A DNA stretch of 64,000 nt from Pseudomonas fluorescens (lineage in GTDB: Bacteria > Pseudomonadota > Gammaproteobacteria > Pseudomonadales > Pseudomonadaceae): assembly GCF_000730425.1 (NCBI RefSeq), contig NZ_CP008896.1, positions 5,766,001-5,830,000 of the forward strand, in the 5' to 3' direction. Shown one piece after another: positions 33,114 through 42,571 of the stretch. The first letter of the stretch is position 1, and each line of letters begins with the position of its first letter. The position numbers and the translations under genes were made by a program. The notes below the pieces were generated by a model that saw only the letters and a list, made by a program, of their open reading frames with translations, did no database searches and was not told the DNA's origin.

Positions 33114-34867
33114 AGGAGTTCGCGGCTGTCGATTACGTGGATGCTGTAACCGGCAACATCCTTGGCGTGATGCTTGGCCTGGGAGGCCAGTTCCGCCAAT
33201 TGGCTGGCATCCAGGAGCCCACAGCTCAACGGATGCAGATGCACCACGCCAATGGACAACGACAGCAAGGCAAACTCCTGGCGCAGCCCCTGGCGATTCA
33301 GGGCGATAAAACAGCCCGCGTCCAAATGCTCGCTACGGTAGAAGCGCCGGCACTGGGTCTGGAAGTCATCCACCAACTGATTGAGGCGCTTGCGCCAATC
33401 CTGGGCGCCCAACACCAGTAAAAAATCATCGCCGCCAATATGTCCGACAAAATCCCGGCTGGGGTCCACCCGGTCGTTCAGGCACTGCGCCAGGCACAGC
33501 AACACTTCATCCCCACGGCCATAGCCGTAGATATCGTTGAACGGCTTGAAGCTGTCGATATCCACATAACAAATCACCGATTCACGCTGTTGCTGCAACA
33601 GCCGTGTCAGGCATTGCTGGATCGGTACGTTGCCCGGCAGCAGGGTCAGCGGGTTGGCGTAGCGCGCCTGTTGGATTTTCAGTTCGGTAATCAGCTTGAG
33701 TACGTCAATCACCCGGCCCAATCCCAGGTAGTTGCCGTTCTGGGTGATGATGAAATCTTCTTCGATACGTTGCCGAGCCCGGCTGGTCAGCAGGCGGCTG
33801 ACCTGTTGCAGCGACTGGCTCAACTCTACGGCCAGGAAGTCGTCGCTCATCAAGCGACTGATGGGCTTGCGCGCAAACAGGTCGGTGGCGAACGGCTTGA
33901 GCAGGGCGTCGGACAGCGAGTGCCGATGCACGATCCCGATAGGCTGGCCGCGTCCATCCAGCACCGCCAGGGAGTTGAGGTTGGCCTGGCTGCGAAAGGC
34001 TTCCAGCACTTTGGCGGTCGCGGTGTCCTGGGCCACGGCCGGTTGCTCGTTGAGCAGGGCGCTGAGGTCACTGGCTTCCTCGTTGAGCGAGACGCTGGTG
34101 CTGTCGGGCTTGGCCAACATCAATCGCGCTTCGGTCGGCGGATGCTCCTGGGGGCGGCACAGCAGGTAGCCCTGGATCAGGTCCACGCCCATTTCCGTGA
34201 GCACCGCCAGTTCTTCCGGTAATTCGATGCCTTCGGCAATCACCTGCGCGCGCGACGCCCTGGCGATCTGCAGGATCGAGCCGACAAACTCGCGCTTGAG
34301 CGCATCCTGATGAATGCCGTCGATAAAATGCCGGTCGATCTTCACGTAGTCCGGGCGCAACTCGGACCACAAGCGCAGGCTGGAGTAACCGGCGCCCAAG
34401 TCATCCAGTGCAATCGAAAAACCCATGTCACGGTAGTGGTGCAGGGCGGTTTGCAGCAGTTGGAAGTCGTCGGTCGGGGCTTGTTCCGTGAGTTCGATCA
34501 CAATCTGGCTGGGGGCGATTCCGTGCTCGCGCAGCATATGCAGGGTGCGCCCCGGTTGATGGGTGGTCTCCAGCAGGGATTCTGGCGAGACGTTGAGAAA
34601 CAGCTTGCCCGGCAGATTCTGCTCACTGAAGCGTTTGCAGGCGCTCTGCCGGCAGGCCATCTCCAGTTCATTCAGGCGCCCGGCCTGGCGTGCCACCGAA
34701 AACAACGCGAGAGGCGAGTGCAGTGGGCTGTTGGACGGGCCGCGGCTCAGGGCTTCGTAGCCAAGGATGCGGCGTTCGCAGAGGCTGATGATGGGTTGGA
34801 ACAGACTGTGCAAACTGCCTTGAGCCAAGATGGAGCCCAAGGCATTCAGCTGTTCGGTCATGGTCAT
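33110..34867 (-). CDS. EAL-CBS-GGDEF cyclic-di-GMP phosphodiesterase/sensor
   Basis: A 585-residue cytoplasmic protein with an unusual order: EAL domain first (E38-A-L, ELTEQ, IALDDLGAGYSSL, DYVKIDRHFI, VIAEGIE, QGYLLCRP all present, so likely catalytically active), then a CBS pair (about 280-400), then GGDEF with the variant GGDDF at 478-482. Expected activity is c-di-GMP breakdown, with CBS and GGDEF as nucleotide-sensing parts; GGDDF could still be active. From memory this matches P. aeruginosa PA3258 next to prc. Start is the ATG at 34867, tandem with another at 34861. Confidence 0.92.
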   Translation of the reverse strand: MTMTEQLNALGSILAQGSLHSLFQPIISLCERRILGYEALSRGPSNSPLHSPLALFSVARQAGRLNELEMACRQSACKRFSEQNLPGKLFLNVSPESLLETTHQPGRTLHMLREHGIAPSQIVIELTEQAPTDDFQLLQTALHHYRDMGFSIALDDLGAGYSSLRLWSELRPDYVKIDRHFIDGIHQDALKREFVGSILQIARASRAQVIAEGIELPEELAVLTEMGVDLIQGYLLCRPQEHPPTEARLMLAKPDSTSVSLNEEASDLSALLNEQPAVAQDTATAKVLEAFRSQANLNSLAVLDGRGQPIGIVHRHSLSDALLKPFATDLFARKPISRLMSDDFLAVELSQSLQQVSRLLTSRARQRIEEDFIITQNGNYLGLGRVIDVLKLITELKIQQARYANPLTLLPGNVPIQQCLTRLLQQQRESVICYVDIDSFKPFNDIYGYGRGDEVLLCLAQCLNDRVDPSRDFVGHIGGDDFLLVLGAQDWRKRLNQLVDDFQTQCRRFYRSEHLDAGCFIALNRQGLRQEFALLSLSIGVVHLHPLSCGLLDASQLAELASQAKHHAKDVAGYSIHVIDSRELL

Positions 34868-34887
34868 GATGATCTCGGTCGAAAAAA

Positions 34888-34916
34888 AAGGACCGGTGCC
34901 TGGGGCGCCGGTCCTT
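34888..34916 (-). terminator. Terminator of prc
   Basis: On the minus strand, a long stem (AAGGACCGG-x-GCC / GGC-x-CCGGTCCTT) is followed by TTTTTTTT, placed 70 bases after the prc stop and just before the EAL gene. Confidence 0.85.
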
Positions 34917-34983
34917 CATTTCACGACAGAATGATGTCTATTTGATGACGCTCAGTGGGGCGGCAACATTAAATCGCCATCAC

Positions 34984-37065
34984 TTATTGCTTGGCCACCG
35001 TCTTACTGATTTTCAGGTAGTCCAGCAGAATCCGCCCGGTTTCGCTCAGGTAGGCATCATCTTCCGGCTTGGTCTTTTCAGGCTCAGTCGGCAGTGCGTC
35101 TTCGTCTTCTTTCTTCAGCTCCTTGAGCGGGTCTTCACCCTTGGCCTTGCGGCGGGTGTTTTCCAGGGCAAGTTGCTGGTTCTCGATATCGGTGTGCTGC
35201 GCACGGCGGTCCACTTCATTGAGGCTGACGGTTTTCTCAGCCATCAGCTTCTTGGCCAGGGCCAGCTTGTCGCGGATAAACACGAACTCGGGGTCCTTGG
35301 CGGAGCGCAGGTCATGTTCAGCCTTGAGTTGGGCCAGGTAGGGCTTGAAGGGGTCCGATGCGGGCTTGATGGCCGGGCGGATGGTGTCCCACGGCATGGC
35401 TTCGGGCAGGGCGCTTTCGCCGATTTCCTTGGTGTCGATGATCGACGGGAAATCGATGTCCGGCAGTACGCCCTGGTGCTGGGTGCTCTGCCCGGAAACC
35501 CGGTAGAACTTGGCCAGGGTCAGCTTCAGTTCGCCATGGTTGAGCGGCTGGATAGTCTGCACTGTGCCTTTGCCGAAGGTCTGGCCACCGATGATCAGCG
35601 CGCGATGGTAGTCCTGCATCGCGCCGGCAAAAATCTCCGAGGCCGAAGCCGAGAGACGGTTGACCAGCAACGCCATCGGGCCTTTGTAGAAGGCGCCCGG
35701 GTTTTCGTCTTCCAGTACATCCACACGGCCGTCAGCGTTGCGTACCAACACGGTCGGGCCCTTGTCGATAAACAGGCTGGTCAGCTCGGTGGCTTCCTGC
35801 AATGAGCCGCCACCGTTGTTGCGCAGGTCGATGACCACGCCGTCGACTTTCTCTTTGGTCAGCTCGGTGAGGATCTTCTTCACGTCGCGGGTGGTGCTCT
35901 TGTAGTCCGGATCGCCGGCACGGAAGGCCTTGAAGTCCAGGTAGAACGCCGGAATCTCAATGACGCCCAGCTTGTAGTCCTTGCCATCCTGCTTGAGGTT
36001 GAGGACTTTCTTCTGCACGGCCTGGTCTTCGAGCTTCACTGCTTCGCGGGTGATCGACACGACCTTGCTGGTCTGGTCGTTCGGCGCATTGGTGTGCGGA
36101 ATCACTTCCAGGCGCACCACGCTGCCTTTGGGCCCACGGATCAGCTTGACCACTTCGTCCAGGCGCCAGCCGACCACGTCGACCATTTCCTTGTCAGCCT
36201 GGGCTACGCCAATGATCTTGTCGGCCGGGGCGACCTGCTTGGTCTTGTCCGCCGGGCCTGCTGGCACCAGGCGCACGATCTTGACCTGATCGTTGTCGCT
36301 CTGCAGCACGGCACCGATGCCTTCGAGGGACAGACTCATGTTGATATCAAAATTCTCCGCGTTATCTGGTGACAGATAATTGGTGTGCGGATCGTAGGAC
36401 ATCGCGAAGGTGTTGATATAGGCCTGGAAGATGTCTTCGGCGCGGGTCTGCTCCAGGCGGCTCAGCTGATTCTTGTAGCGCTTGGTCAGCAGTTCCTGGA
36501 TTGCTTTTGGCTCTTTGCCAGCGATCTTCAGGCGCAGCACTTCATCCTTGACGCGCTTGCGCCACAGGTCATCCAGGGCGGCGGTGCTGGTCAGCCAAGG
36601 GGCCTCCTTGCGATCCACCAGCAGGGTTTCCTTCTGGGTGAAGTCGAGCTTGTCGACGCCTTTGTTCAGCTCACCCAGGGCGAAGTCCAGACGCGCTTTG
36701 ACACGGTCCAGGTAACGCTTGTAGATGGTGAAGCCAGGCTGCAGGTCGCCGCTCTTGAGGAAGTCGTCGAACTGAGTCTTCCATTTGTCGAACTCGGCGA
36801 TATCGCTGGCCAGGAAGTAGCTGCGCGAGGGATCCAGCAGCTTGAGGTAGCTGTCGTAGATGATCACCGAGCGCGCATCGTCCAGCGGCGGCTTGCTGTA
36901 ATGGTGGCGCTTGAGCAACTCGACGACGTTAAGGCTGGCAATCACCTCGTCGCGATCAGGCTGAAGCTTGTCCCAGCTGTTGGCTGCGAACGTATTGGTC
37001 GACAACGGCAAAAGGCCGAGACCAATGAAGAGAGCGAGGGCGGTGCTGGGGAACAGATGCTTCAT
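34984..37065 (-). CDS. prc: Tail-specific periplasmic protease Prc (Tsp)
   Basis: A 693-residue S41 protease that removes misfolded or tagged periplasmic proteins and trims envelope factors. Order: signal peptide (MKHLFPSTALALFIGLGLLPLS..TFAA), helical N-terminal domain, PDZ (about 235-320), catalytic core with VNRLSASASEIFAGAMQ (nucleophile Ser) and QTFGKGTVQT (general-base Lys), then the C-terminal DUF3340-like region. An ATG at 37098 would add 11 residues before the signal peptide, so 37065 is preferred; neither has a strong ribosome site. Confidence 0.93.
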   Translation of the reverse strand: MKHLFPSTALALFIGLGLLPLSTNTFAANSWDKLQPDRDEVIASLNVVELLKRHHYSKPPLDDARSVIIYDSYLKLLDPSRSYFLASDIAEFDKWKTQFDDFLKSGDLQPGFTIYKRYLDRVKARLDFALGELNKGVDKLDFTQKETLLVDRKEAPWLTSTAALDDLWRKRVKDEVLRLKIAGKEPKAIQELLTKRYKNQLSRLEQTRAEDIFQAYINTFAMSYDPHTNYLSPDNAENFDINMSLSLEGIGAVLQSDNDQVKIVRLVPAGPADKTKQVAPADKIIGVAQADKEMVDVVGWRLDEVVKLIRGPKGSVVRLEVIPHTNAPNDQTSKVVSITREAVKLEDQAVQKKVLNLKQDGKDYKLGVIEIPAFYLDFKAFRAGDPDYKSTTRDVKKILTELTKEKVDGVVIDLRNNGGGSLQEATELTSLFIDKGPTVLVRNADGRVDVLEDENPGAFYKGPMALLVNRLSASASEIFAGAMQDYHRALIIGGQTFGKGTVQTIQPLNHGELKLTLAKFYRVSGQSTQHQGVLPDIDFPSIIDTKEIGESALPEAMPWDTIRPAIKPASDPFKPYLAQLKAEHDLRSAKDPEFVFIRDKLALAKKLMAEKTVSLNEVDRRAQHTDIENQQLALENTRRKAKGEDPLKELKKEDEDALPTEPEKTKPEDDAYLSETGRILLDYLKISKTVAKQ

Positions 37066-37203
37066 GCTGATTCGACGCGGGGGCAATTGATAACGCATAT
37101 TAGGCCGTCTTTGAAGTCGCCGGTTCCATGTGGGCCGGTCGCATAATGCAAAAAGCCCGGCGCTACAGCAACGGGCTCAGTCCAGACTCACTATGGAGGC
37201 ACT

Positions 37204-38166
37204 GTGAAAGCATTGCAAGGCGTTGAAGGTCATGTGGAGTGGGTTGAGGTCCCGAGTCCTACGTGCGATGTAGGGCAAGTTCGCATTCAAGTGGCGGCAG
37301 CCGGCCTGAATCGGGCGGATTTATTACAGTGTGCGGGGCTCTATCCGCCACCGCCCGGGGCCAGCGACGTGTTGGGCCTGGAGTGTTCCGGGGTGATCAG
37401 CGAGGTCGGTGCCGGCTCGTCCTGGCAAGTGGGGGATCGGGTCTGTGCGCTGCTGGCGGGCGGTGGCATGGCGCAGGAAGTGGTGGTGGATGCGCGCCAC
37501 GTGCTGCCGGTGCCGGAGGGCCTGTCCCTGGCTGAAGCGGCTGCTTTGCCTGAGGTGTACAGCACTGCCTGGCTGAATCTGTTCCAACTGGCGGCACTCA
37601 AGCCGGGTGAAAAGGTGCTGTTGCACGCGGGCGCCAGTGGCGTCGGTTCGGCGGCGATCCAGTTGTGCAAGGCGTTTGGCAGCCCATGCTGGGTCAGTGT
37701 TGGTTCGGCGGATCGCCTGGACTATTGCGAAGACCTCGGCGCCCAGGGCGGTGTGGTGCGTACCGACGGTATCGAGAGCCTGAGTGATTTCGGCCCGTTC
37801 GATGTGATTCTCGACCCGGTAGGCGGCAACTACGCAGCCACCAATCTCAAGCTGCTGGCCCGTGACGGTCGGTGGGTACTGATTGGCTTGATGGGCGGTC
37901 GCGCGGCCCAGTTGGACCTGGCGCAGGTGCTGGCCAAGCGCGTGCAACTGCTGGGCTCGACCTTGCGCAGTCGTGATGAGCAGTTCAAGGCTGATCTGCT
38001 GAGTGACCTGGGCCAGCAGGTGTGGCCCTTGTTCGGTGAAGGGCGCTTGAGCCCGCAGTTGGCCAAGACCTTTGCGATCAAGGATGCGCAAATGGCGTTT
38101 GCGGAACTGGCGACCAACCAGATTTCCGGGAAGTTGGTGTTGGTGATCGACGACAGCCTGGCTTAA
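37204..38166 (+). CDS. NAD(P)H quinone oxidoreductase (PIG3-like MDR)
   Basis: A 320-residue zinc-free MDR enzyme of the TP53I3/PIG3 type. N-terminal GroES fold (LNRADLLQCAGLYPPPPGASDVLGLE); Rossmann domain with VLLHAGASGVGSAAIQLCKAFG; and the catalytic-loop ILDPVGG. It should reduce quinones with NADPH, with semiquinone side-products. GTG start with GGAGG five bases upstream. Divergent from prc. A REPIN with perfect arms follows. Confidence 0.9.
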   Translation: MKALQGVEGHVEWVEVPSPTCDVGQVRIQVAAAGLNRADLLQCAGLYPPPPGASDVLGLECSGVISEVGAGSSWQVGDRVCALLAGGGMAQEVVVDARHVLPVPEGLSLAEAAALPEVYSTAWLNLFQLAALKPGEKVLLHAGASGVGSAAIQLCKAFGSPCWVSVGSADRLDYCEDLGAQGGVVRTDGIESLSDFGPFDVILDPVGGNYAATNLKLLARDGRWVLIGLMGGRAAQLDLAQVLAKRVQLLGSTLRSRDEQFKADLLSDLGQQVWPLFGEGRLSPQLAKTFAIKDAQMAFAELATNQISGKLVLVIDDSLA

Positions 38167-38197
38167 ATGCCAATCCCGAATTGAACCGGGTCAAAAG

Positions 38198-38287
38198 TGT
38201 GGGAGCGGGCTTGCTCGCGAAAGCGGTGTATCAGTCAACAACTATGTCGACTGATACACCGCTTTCGCGAGCAAGCCCGCTCCCACA
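38198..38287. repeat. REPIN with perfect 39-bp arms
   Basis: Arms 38198-38236 and 38249-38287 are exact complements over 39 bp with a 12-nt loop; the perfect pairing extends through the normally variable inner segment. Confidence 0.95.
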
Positions 38288-38320
38288 TTTTGATTGGGTT
38301 TCAAGTCAGGAAACGCGCTG

Positions 38321-38974
38321 TCAGGCCCACTGGTGGATCGGCCAGCCGGCCTGTTCGGCATGGGCCCGCAGCACAGGATCCGGGTTGACCACCTGGGGGT
38401 GATCAACCTGGCTCAACAGCGGCAGGTCGTTGCGCGAATCCGAATAGAAGTACGCACCCTCCAGGCTTTCTCCTGCCTGCTCCAGCCACTGCATCAGCCG
38501 GGTGATCTTGCCTTCGCGGTAGGTCAGTACACCCACAGTCTTGCCGCTGTACACGCCGTGGGCCACGTCCAGTTCAATCCCCAACACCTCATCGATGCCA
38601 ATGCGCGCCGCAATCGGCGTGACCAGATGGGTGCCCGACGCCGAGATCACCAGGATCCGGTCACCGTTCTGGCGGTGGCGGGCGATGGTCCGGGTGGCGT
38701 CGCTGTAGATCAGCGGTTCGATAACATCTTCCACCCACGGCTCGACCAGGTGCGCGACTTCTTCCGGGGTGCGCCCGATCATCGGTTCCAGGCTGAAGTC
38801 CATGAACGCTTCCATCTTCAACTCGCCGCGACTGTAGGCAGCCATCAGTTCGTGGTTCTTGCGCATGAACGATTCGGGGTCCACCCAGCCCAGGCGGCCC
38901 ATTTGTTCGCTCCACAAGGTGGCGCAATCGCCGTGGATCAGGGTGTCGTCCAGATCAAAAATTACCAAAGCCAT
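38321..38974 (-). CDS. HAD-superfamily phosphatase (subfamily IB)
   Basis: A 217-residue HAD hydrolase. Motif I is DLDDTL (Asp nucleophile near residue 7), motif II ISASG, motif III Lys in GKITRLMQW, motif IV SDSRNDLPLL. The helical cap between motifs I and II is of the SerB/YfhB type. It dephosphorylates a small phosphomonoester. It ends the operon that encodes the ABC uptake system, 31 bases after the ATPase gene, so its substrate probably comes from the imported compound. Confidence 0.9.
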   Translation of the reverse strand: MALVIFDLDDTLIHGDCATLWSEQMGRLGWVDPESFMRKNHELMAAYSRGELKMEAFMDFSLEPMIGRTPEEVAHLVEPWVEDVIEPLIYSDATRTIARHRQNGDRILVISASGTHLVTPIAARIGIDEVLGIELDVAHGVYSGKTVGVLTYREGKITRLMQWLEQAGESLEGAYFYSDSRNDLPLLSQVDHPQVVNPDPVLRAHAEQAGWPIHQWA

Positions 38975-39005
38975 CAGTCATGCTTCCTCAATAAACGCTG
39001 CATCC

Positions 39006-39995
39006 TCAGGCTACCTCACACAGCGCACTGGGATCGATGGAAAGTGCCAGGCGTTGCCCGTCTGGGTGCAGATCCTGGGCCGAGCGGTTGAGCACGTCCA
39101 CCACCAATTCGATGCCCCGGGCTTCGACATGGTAGCGAATCACGTTGCCCAGCAGGCTGTGGCTGCGTACCAGGGCGTCCAGTTCGCCACTGCGGTTCAG
39201 CACGATGGCTTCGGGACGGATGGCGATGCGCCCGCTGACCGGGCGTTGCAACAGCTTGCTGGCCTGCTCGGCGTCCAGCAGGTTGTAGTTGCCGATAAAG
39301 CCGGCGGCAAAGGCATCCACCGGCGTGGTGTAGAGGGTCTCGGCGTCGCCACTCTGCACGATCTTGCCCTGGTTCATCAGGAAGATGCGGTCGGACATGA
39401 CCAGGGCTTCTTCCTGGTCGTGGGTCACGAAGATGGTCGTCAGCCCCAGTTCACGCTGGATCTGGCGGATCTGTTCGCGCAGGTGTTTGCGAATCCGCGC
39501 ATCCAGGGCCGACAGGGGCTCATCGAGCAATAGCAGGCGCGGCCGGGTGACCAGGGAACGGGCGAGGGCCACACGCTGGCACTGGCCACCGGACATCTGG
39601 TGCGGATAGCGCCCGGCAAGGTCTTTGAGTTCCACCAGTTGCAGCACTTCCTGTACCCGCTTATGGCGGTCATCGGCATTGACCTTCTGCATGCGCAGGC
39701 CGAAGGCAACGTTTTGTTCCACGGTCATATTGGGGAACAGCGCGTAGCTCTGGAACACCATGCCGATATGACGCTTCTGCGGGCTCAGTGGAACGATATC
39801 CTGGCCGTCCAGCAGGATCTGCCCGCTGTCCACCGGTGTCAGGCCGGCGATGCAGCGCAGCAGCGTGGACTTACCGCAGCCGGACGGGCCGAGGAGGGTG
39901 ACGAATTCGCCCTTGGCGATCTGGCAGTTGATATCGCTGAACACCGGGGTGGCGGCGTAGCTTTTTTGCAGGTGCTGGACGCTGACGAAGCTCAT
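39006..39995 (-). CDS. ABC importer ATP-binding protein (AEP/Fe3+ class)
   Basis: A 329-residue ATPase of the FbpC/PotA/PhnT kind. Walker A GPSGCGKST, signature MSGGQCQRVALARSL, Walker B LLLLDEP, switch IFVTHDQEEAL, then a TOBE-like C-terminal domain from about residue 240. Overlaps the upstream permease by four bases. The operon (two PotB/C-type permeases, one Fbp-like binding protein, two phosphatase-type enzymes) resembles 2-aminoethylphosphonate systems (PhnSTUV/Aep) in layout, but substrate is inferred. Confidence 0.9.
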   Translation of the reverse strand: MSFVSVQHLQKSYAATPVFSDINCQIAKGEFVTLLGPSGCGKSTLLRCIAGLTPVDSGQILLDGQDIVPLSPQKRHIGMVFQSYALFPNMTVEQNVAFGLRMQKVNADDRHKRVQEVLQLVELKDLAGRYPHQMSGGQCQRVALARSLVTRPRLLLLDEPLSALDARIRKHLREQIRQIQRELGLTTIFVTHDQEEALVMSDRIFLMNQGKIVQSGDAETLYTTPVDAFAAGFIGNYNLLDAEQASKLLQRPVSGRIAIRPEAIVLNRSGELDALVRSHSLLGNVIRYHVEARGIELVVDVLNRSAQDLHPDGQRLALSIDPSALCEVA

Positions 39996-40792
39996 TGGCT
40001 TTTGTCCTTGTTCAAGAGGTTGGCGGCCCAGGTGAGCAGCAGCACAAAAAGGAAATAGGAAATGACCACGGCGCTGGTGAAGTGGCCGCTGCTGTTGCGC
40101 ATATTGTTGAGGTACACCTGCAAGGTCTCGTAGCGCGTGCCGACGAGGATATTGGCGAACACAAACTCGCCGAACAGGAACGAGAACGACAACAGCAAGG
40201 CGACCATCAGGCCCTTGCGCAGGTTGGGCAGCACCACCAGGATCGCCGCCTGCCAGGTGCTGGCGCCGAGCAGTTGGGCGGCGTCCATCAGGTCACGCAG
40301 GTTGATCGCCTGCAGGTTGTTGGTGATCGCGCGGTACATGAAGGGCAGCGCCACGGTGAAGTAGCAGCCGATCAGGATCCACGGCGTGCCGACCATGGCC
40401 AGCGGCCCTGAGCCATACAGCTGCAAAAGCCCCACCGACGACACCACCGGCGGCACTGCGAAGGGCAGCAGGATCAGGATATTCATCAGCGCATCAAGCC
40501 GGGGGAAGTGGTAGTGCACCACGAACAGCAGCGGCAGGATCAGCACCACCGACAGGATCAGCGCACCGACGCATACCAGCAGCGATTGGCCAAAGGCATG
40601 CAGAAAGCGCGGGTCGCTCCACAGCTGCACATACCATTTGAAGGTAAAACCTGCGGGCAGGATGGTGGCCGACCAACTGCTGGCGAGTGAGTACACCAGG
40701 GTGCCAATCAGCGGCAGCACCAGGATCGCGAACAGCAGGTACACCACCACGCGATGATAGAGGGCAACGGGGCTGGCTTCAGCGCGAGACAT
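39992..40792 (-). CDS. ABC importer permease 2
   Basis: A 266-residue inner-membrane permease with six helices and the EAA coupling loop (DAAQLLGASTWQAAILVVLPNLRKG, about residues 170-195). PotC/PhnV-type partner of the permease encoded upstream; the genes overlap by 14 bases at one end and by four bases with the ATPase at the other. Confidence 0.9.
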   Translation of the reverse strand: MSRAEASPVALYHRVVVYLLFAILVLPLIGTLVYSLASSWSATILPAGFTFKWYVQLWSDPRFLHAFGQSLLVCVGALILSVVLILPLLFVVHYHFPRLDALMNILILLPFAVPPVVSSVGLLQLYGSGPLAMVGTPWILIGCYFTVALPFMYRAITNNLQAINLRDLMDAAQLLGASTWQAAILVVLPNLRKGLMVALLLSFSFLFGEFVFANILVGTRYETLQVYLNNMRNSSGHFTSAVVISYFLFVLLLTWAANLLNKDKSQ

Positions 40793-41624
40793 GGTAGCTC
40801 CTCTTGAGCAGCAGTTGATGGACCACAGTGACCACGGTCATCAGCGCCACCAGGATCACGGCCAGGGCGCTGGCCATGTTCGGGTCCAGGGAAATATCAC
40901 CGGAAACCATCGCCGCGATGCGGATCGGCAGCACGTTGAAGTTGCCGGTGGTCAACGCATACACCGTGGCATAGGCCCCCAGGGCGTTGGCCACCAGGAT
41001 CACGAAAGTACCCAGCAGCGCCGGGGCCAGCACCGGCAGGCCGATATGCCGCCAGTACTGCCAGCCATTGGCGCCCAGGAGCGCTGCGGACTCGCGCCAG
41101 TCTTCGCGCAGGGCATCGAAGGCCGGGTACAGCAGCAACACGCCCAGGGGGATTTGGAAATAGGTGTACAGGATGATCAGGCCGGTCTTGGAGTACAGGT
41201 TGAAGTCCTGAATGATCCCGGCCTGCTTGAGCATGATGGTGATGCTGCCGTTGAACCCCAGCAGGATGATGAAGGCAAAGGCCAAGGGCACGCCGGAGAA
41301 GTTGCTGGTCATGTTGGCGAAGGCCGTGACGAAGTTGCGCAGCGGCGAATCCACCTTGCGCAGCGAATAGCTGCCCAGCACGGCGATGAGGATGCCGAAG
41401 ACGCTGGAGTAGAAACTCAGCTCCAGGCTGTACTGGATCGCCTGCAGGTAGAACTTCGAGCTGAAGATCTTGCTGAAGTTGGCCAGGCCCCAGCCGAACT
41501 CTTCCGATTGCAGGCTGTTGACCATCACCCAGAACAACGGCGCGATCTGGAACACGATAAAAAACAGGGCGAAAGGTATCAGGCACAAGGCGGCCAGCCA
41601 TTTGCCACGGATCACTGAACTCAC
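40779..41624 (-). CDS. ABC importer permease 1
   Basis: A 281-residue permease with six helices and an EAA loop (ESAALLGANGWQYWRHIGLPVLAP). GTG start at 41624 overlaps the hydrolase stop (GTGA). PotB/PhnU-type. Together with permease 2 it forms the translocation pore. Confidence 0.9.
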   Translation of the reverse strand: MSSVIRGKWLAALCLIPFALFFIVFQIAPLFWVMVNSLQSEEFGWGLANFSKIFSSKFYLQAIQYSLELSFYSSVFGILIAVLGSYSLRKVDSPLRNFVTAFANMTSNFSGVPLAFAFIILLGFNGSITIMLKQAGIIQDFNLYSKTGLIILYTYFQIPLGVLLLYPAFDALREDWRESAALLGANGWQYWRHIGLPVLAPALLGTFVILVANALGAYATVYALTTGNFNVLPIRIAAMVSGDISLDPNMASALAVILVALMTVVTVVHQLLLKRSYHVSR

Positions 41625-42427
41625 TTCAACAGCTCCTGGCAGACAGGTTTGTCGTGGGCGACGCCCAGCAGGGCGCAGACGGTGCCGCAGATATCGGTTT
41701 GCTTGGGCCGGGCCTTGGGATCGAAGCTGAAGGCGTCACCAAGGACAAACAGCGGTACTTCGCGCTCTTGCGGCAACAGGCCGTTGTGGGAGCGGTCGTT
41801 GTTCATGCCGTGGTCGGCGGTTACCAGCACCTGATAACCGGCGTCGAGCCAACCTTGCAGGTAGTCGGCCAGGATGATGTCGGCGGAACGGGCAGTGTTG
41901 CGGTATTGCGGGGTGTCGAGGCCGTGCTTGTGGCCAGCGTCGTCGATGTTCATCGGGTGCACCACTAAAAAGTTCGGCGCATGTTTGAGGCGCAGGCTTT
42001 CGGCATCGGTAAACAGGTGGGCGTCCGGGTAATGGTCGCTCCAGTAGAAGTGCCCGTGCTGGATGGCCAGGGTCTTGTCATCGGTGTGCCGGTCACGGGC
42101 CGCGATGAAGGGCGAGCGGTTGTACAACTCGCTGACCCAGTGGTAAGCCGCCGCGGCGGTGGTCAGGCCAGCGTCGCGGGCGTAATGGAAAATGCTGCGC
42201 TGGTTGGACAGGCGCGAGACGTGGTTGTGCACGATGCCGCTGTCGATTGGCGGTACGCCGGTGAGGATGCATTCGTACAACGGCCGCGAAAGGGCGGGCA
42301 ATTCGCACTCCAGCTTGTAGAGCGCCGCACGCCCTGCGCCGACGTAGGCCAGCAGATGCCCCATGGCATGCCGGGCGACCTCGTAGTTCAGGCCGTCGAG
42401 CACCACAAGGATGACGTTGTGCTTCAT
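41621..42427 (-). CDS. Alkaline-phosphatase-superfamily hydrolase
   Basis: A 268-residue metal-dependent hydrolase of the nucleotide pyrophosphatase/phosphonoacetate-hydrolase type. The first metal Asp is in VLVVLDGLNYE; the nucleophile is probably Thr in CILTGVPP; later metal ligands are DDAGHKHG and TADHGMN. There is no signal peptide, so it acts on the compound after import. Being inside the ABC operon and between binding protein and permeases, it likely cleaves a phosphodiester or phosphonate, with the HAD enzyme acting on the product. It is smaller than typical PhnA (about 400). Confidence 0.85.
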   Translation of the reverse strand: MKHNVILVVLDGLNYEVARHAMGHLLAYVGAGRAALYKLECELPALSRPLYECILTGVPPIDSGIVHNHVSRLSNQRSIFHYARDAGLTTAAAAYHWVSELYNRSPFIAARDRHTDDKTLAIQHGHFYWSDHYPDAHLFTDAESLRLKHAPNFLVVHPMNIDDAGHKHGLDTPQYRNTARSADIILADYLQGWLDAGYQVLVTADHGMNNDRSHNGLLPQEREVPLFVLGDAFSFDPKARPKQTDICGTVCALLGVAHDKPVCQELLK

Positions 42428-42472
42428 AGGGGGTGGGGCTCCGCTCGGTGGATCTGCTTGAACCGGATCAAC

Positions 42473-42562
42473 TGTAGGAGCCGGCTTGCCGGCGATAGCG
42501 GTCTACCTGTCAACGGCATGGTTGAATATCAGGCCGCCATCGCCGGCAAGCCGGCTCCTGCA
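42473..42562. repeat. REPIN inside the ABC operon
   Basis: TGTAGGAGCCGGCTTGCCGGCGAT and its complement, 40 bases apart, lie between the binding-protein gene and the hydrolase gene. A stem here would protect the binding-protein mRNA and lower distal expression. Confidence 0.88.
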
Positions 42563-42571
42563 TTGGTTGTG

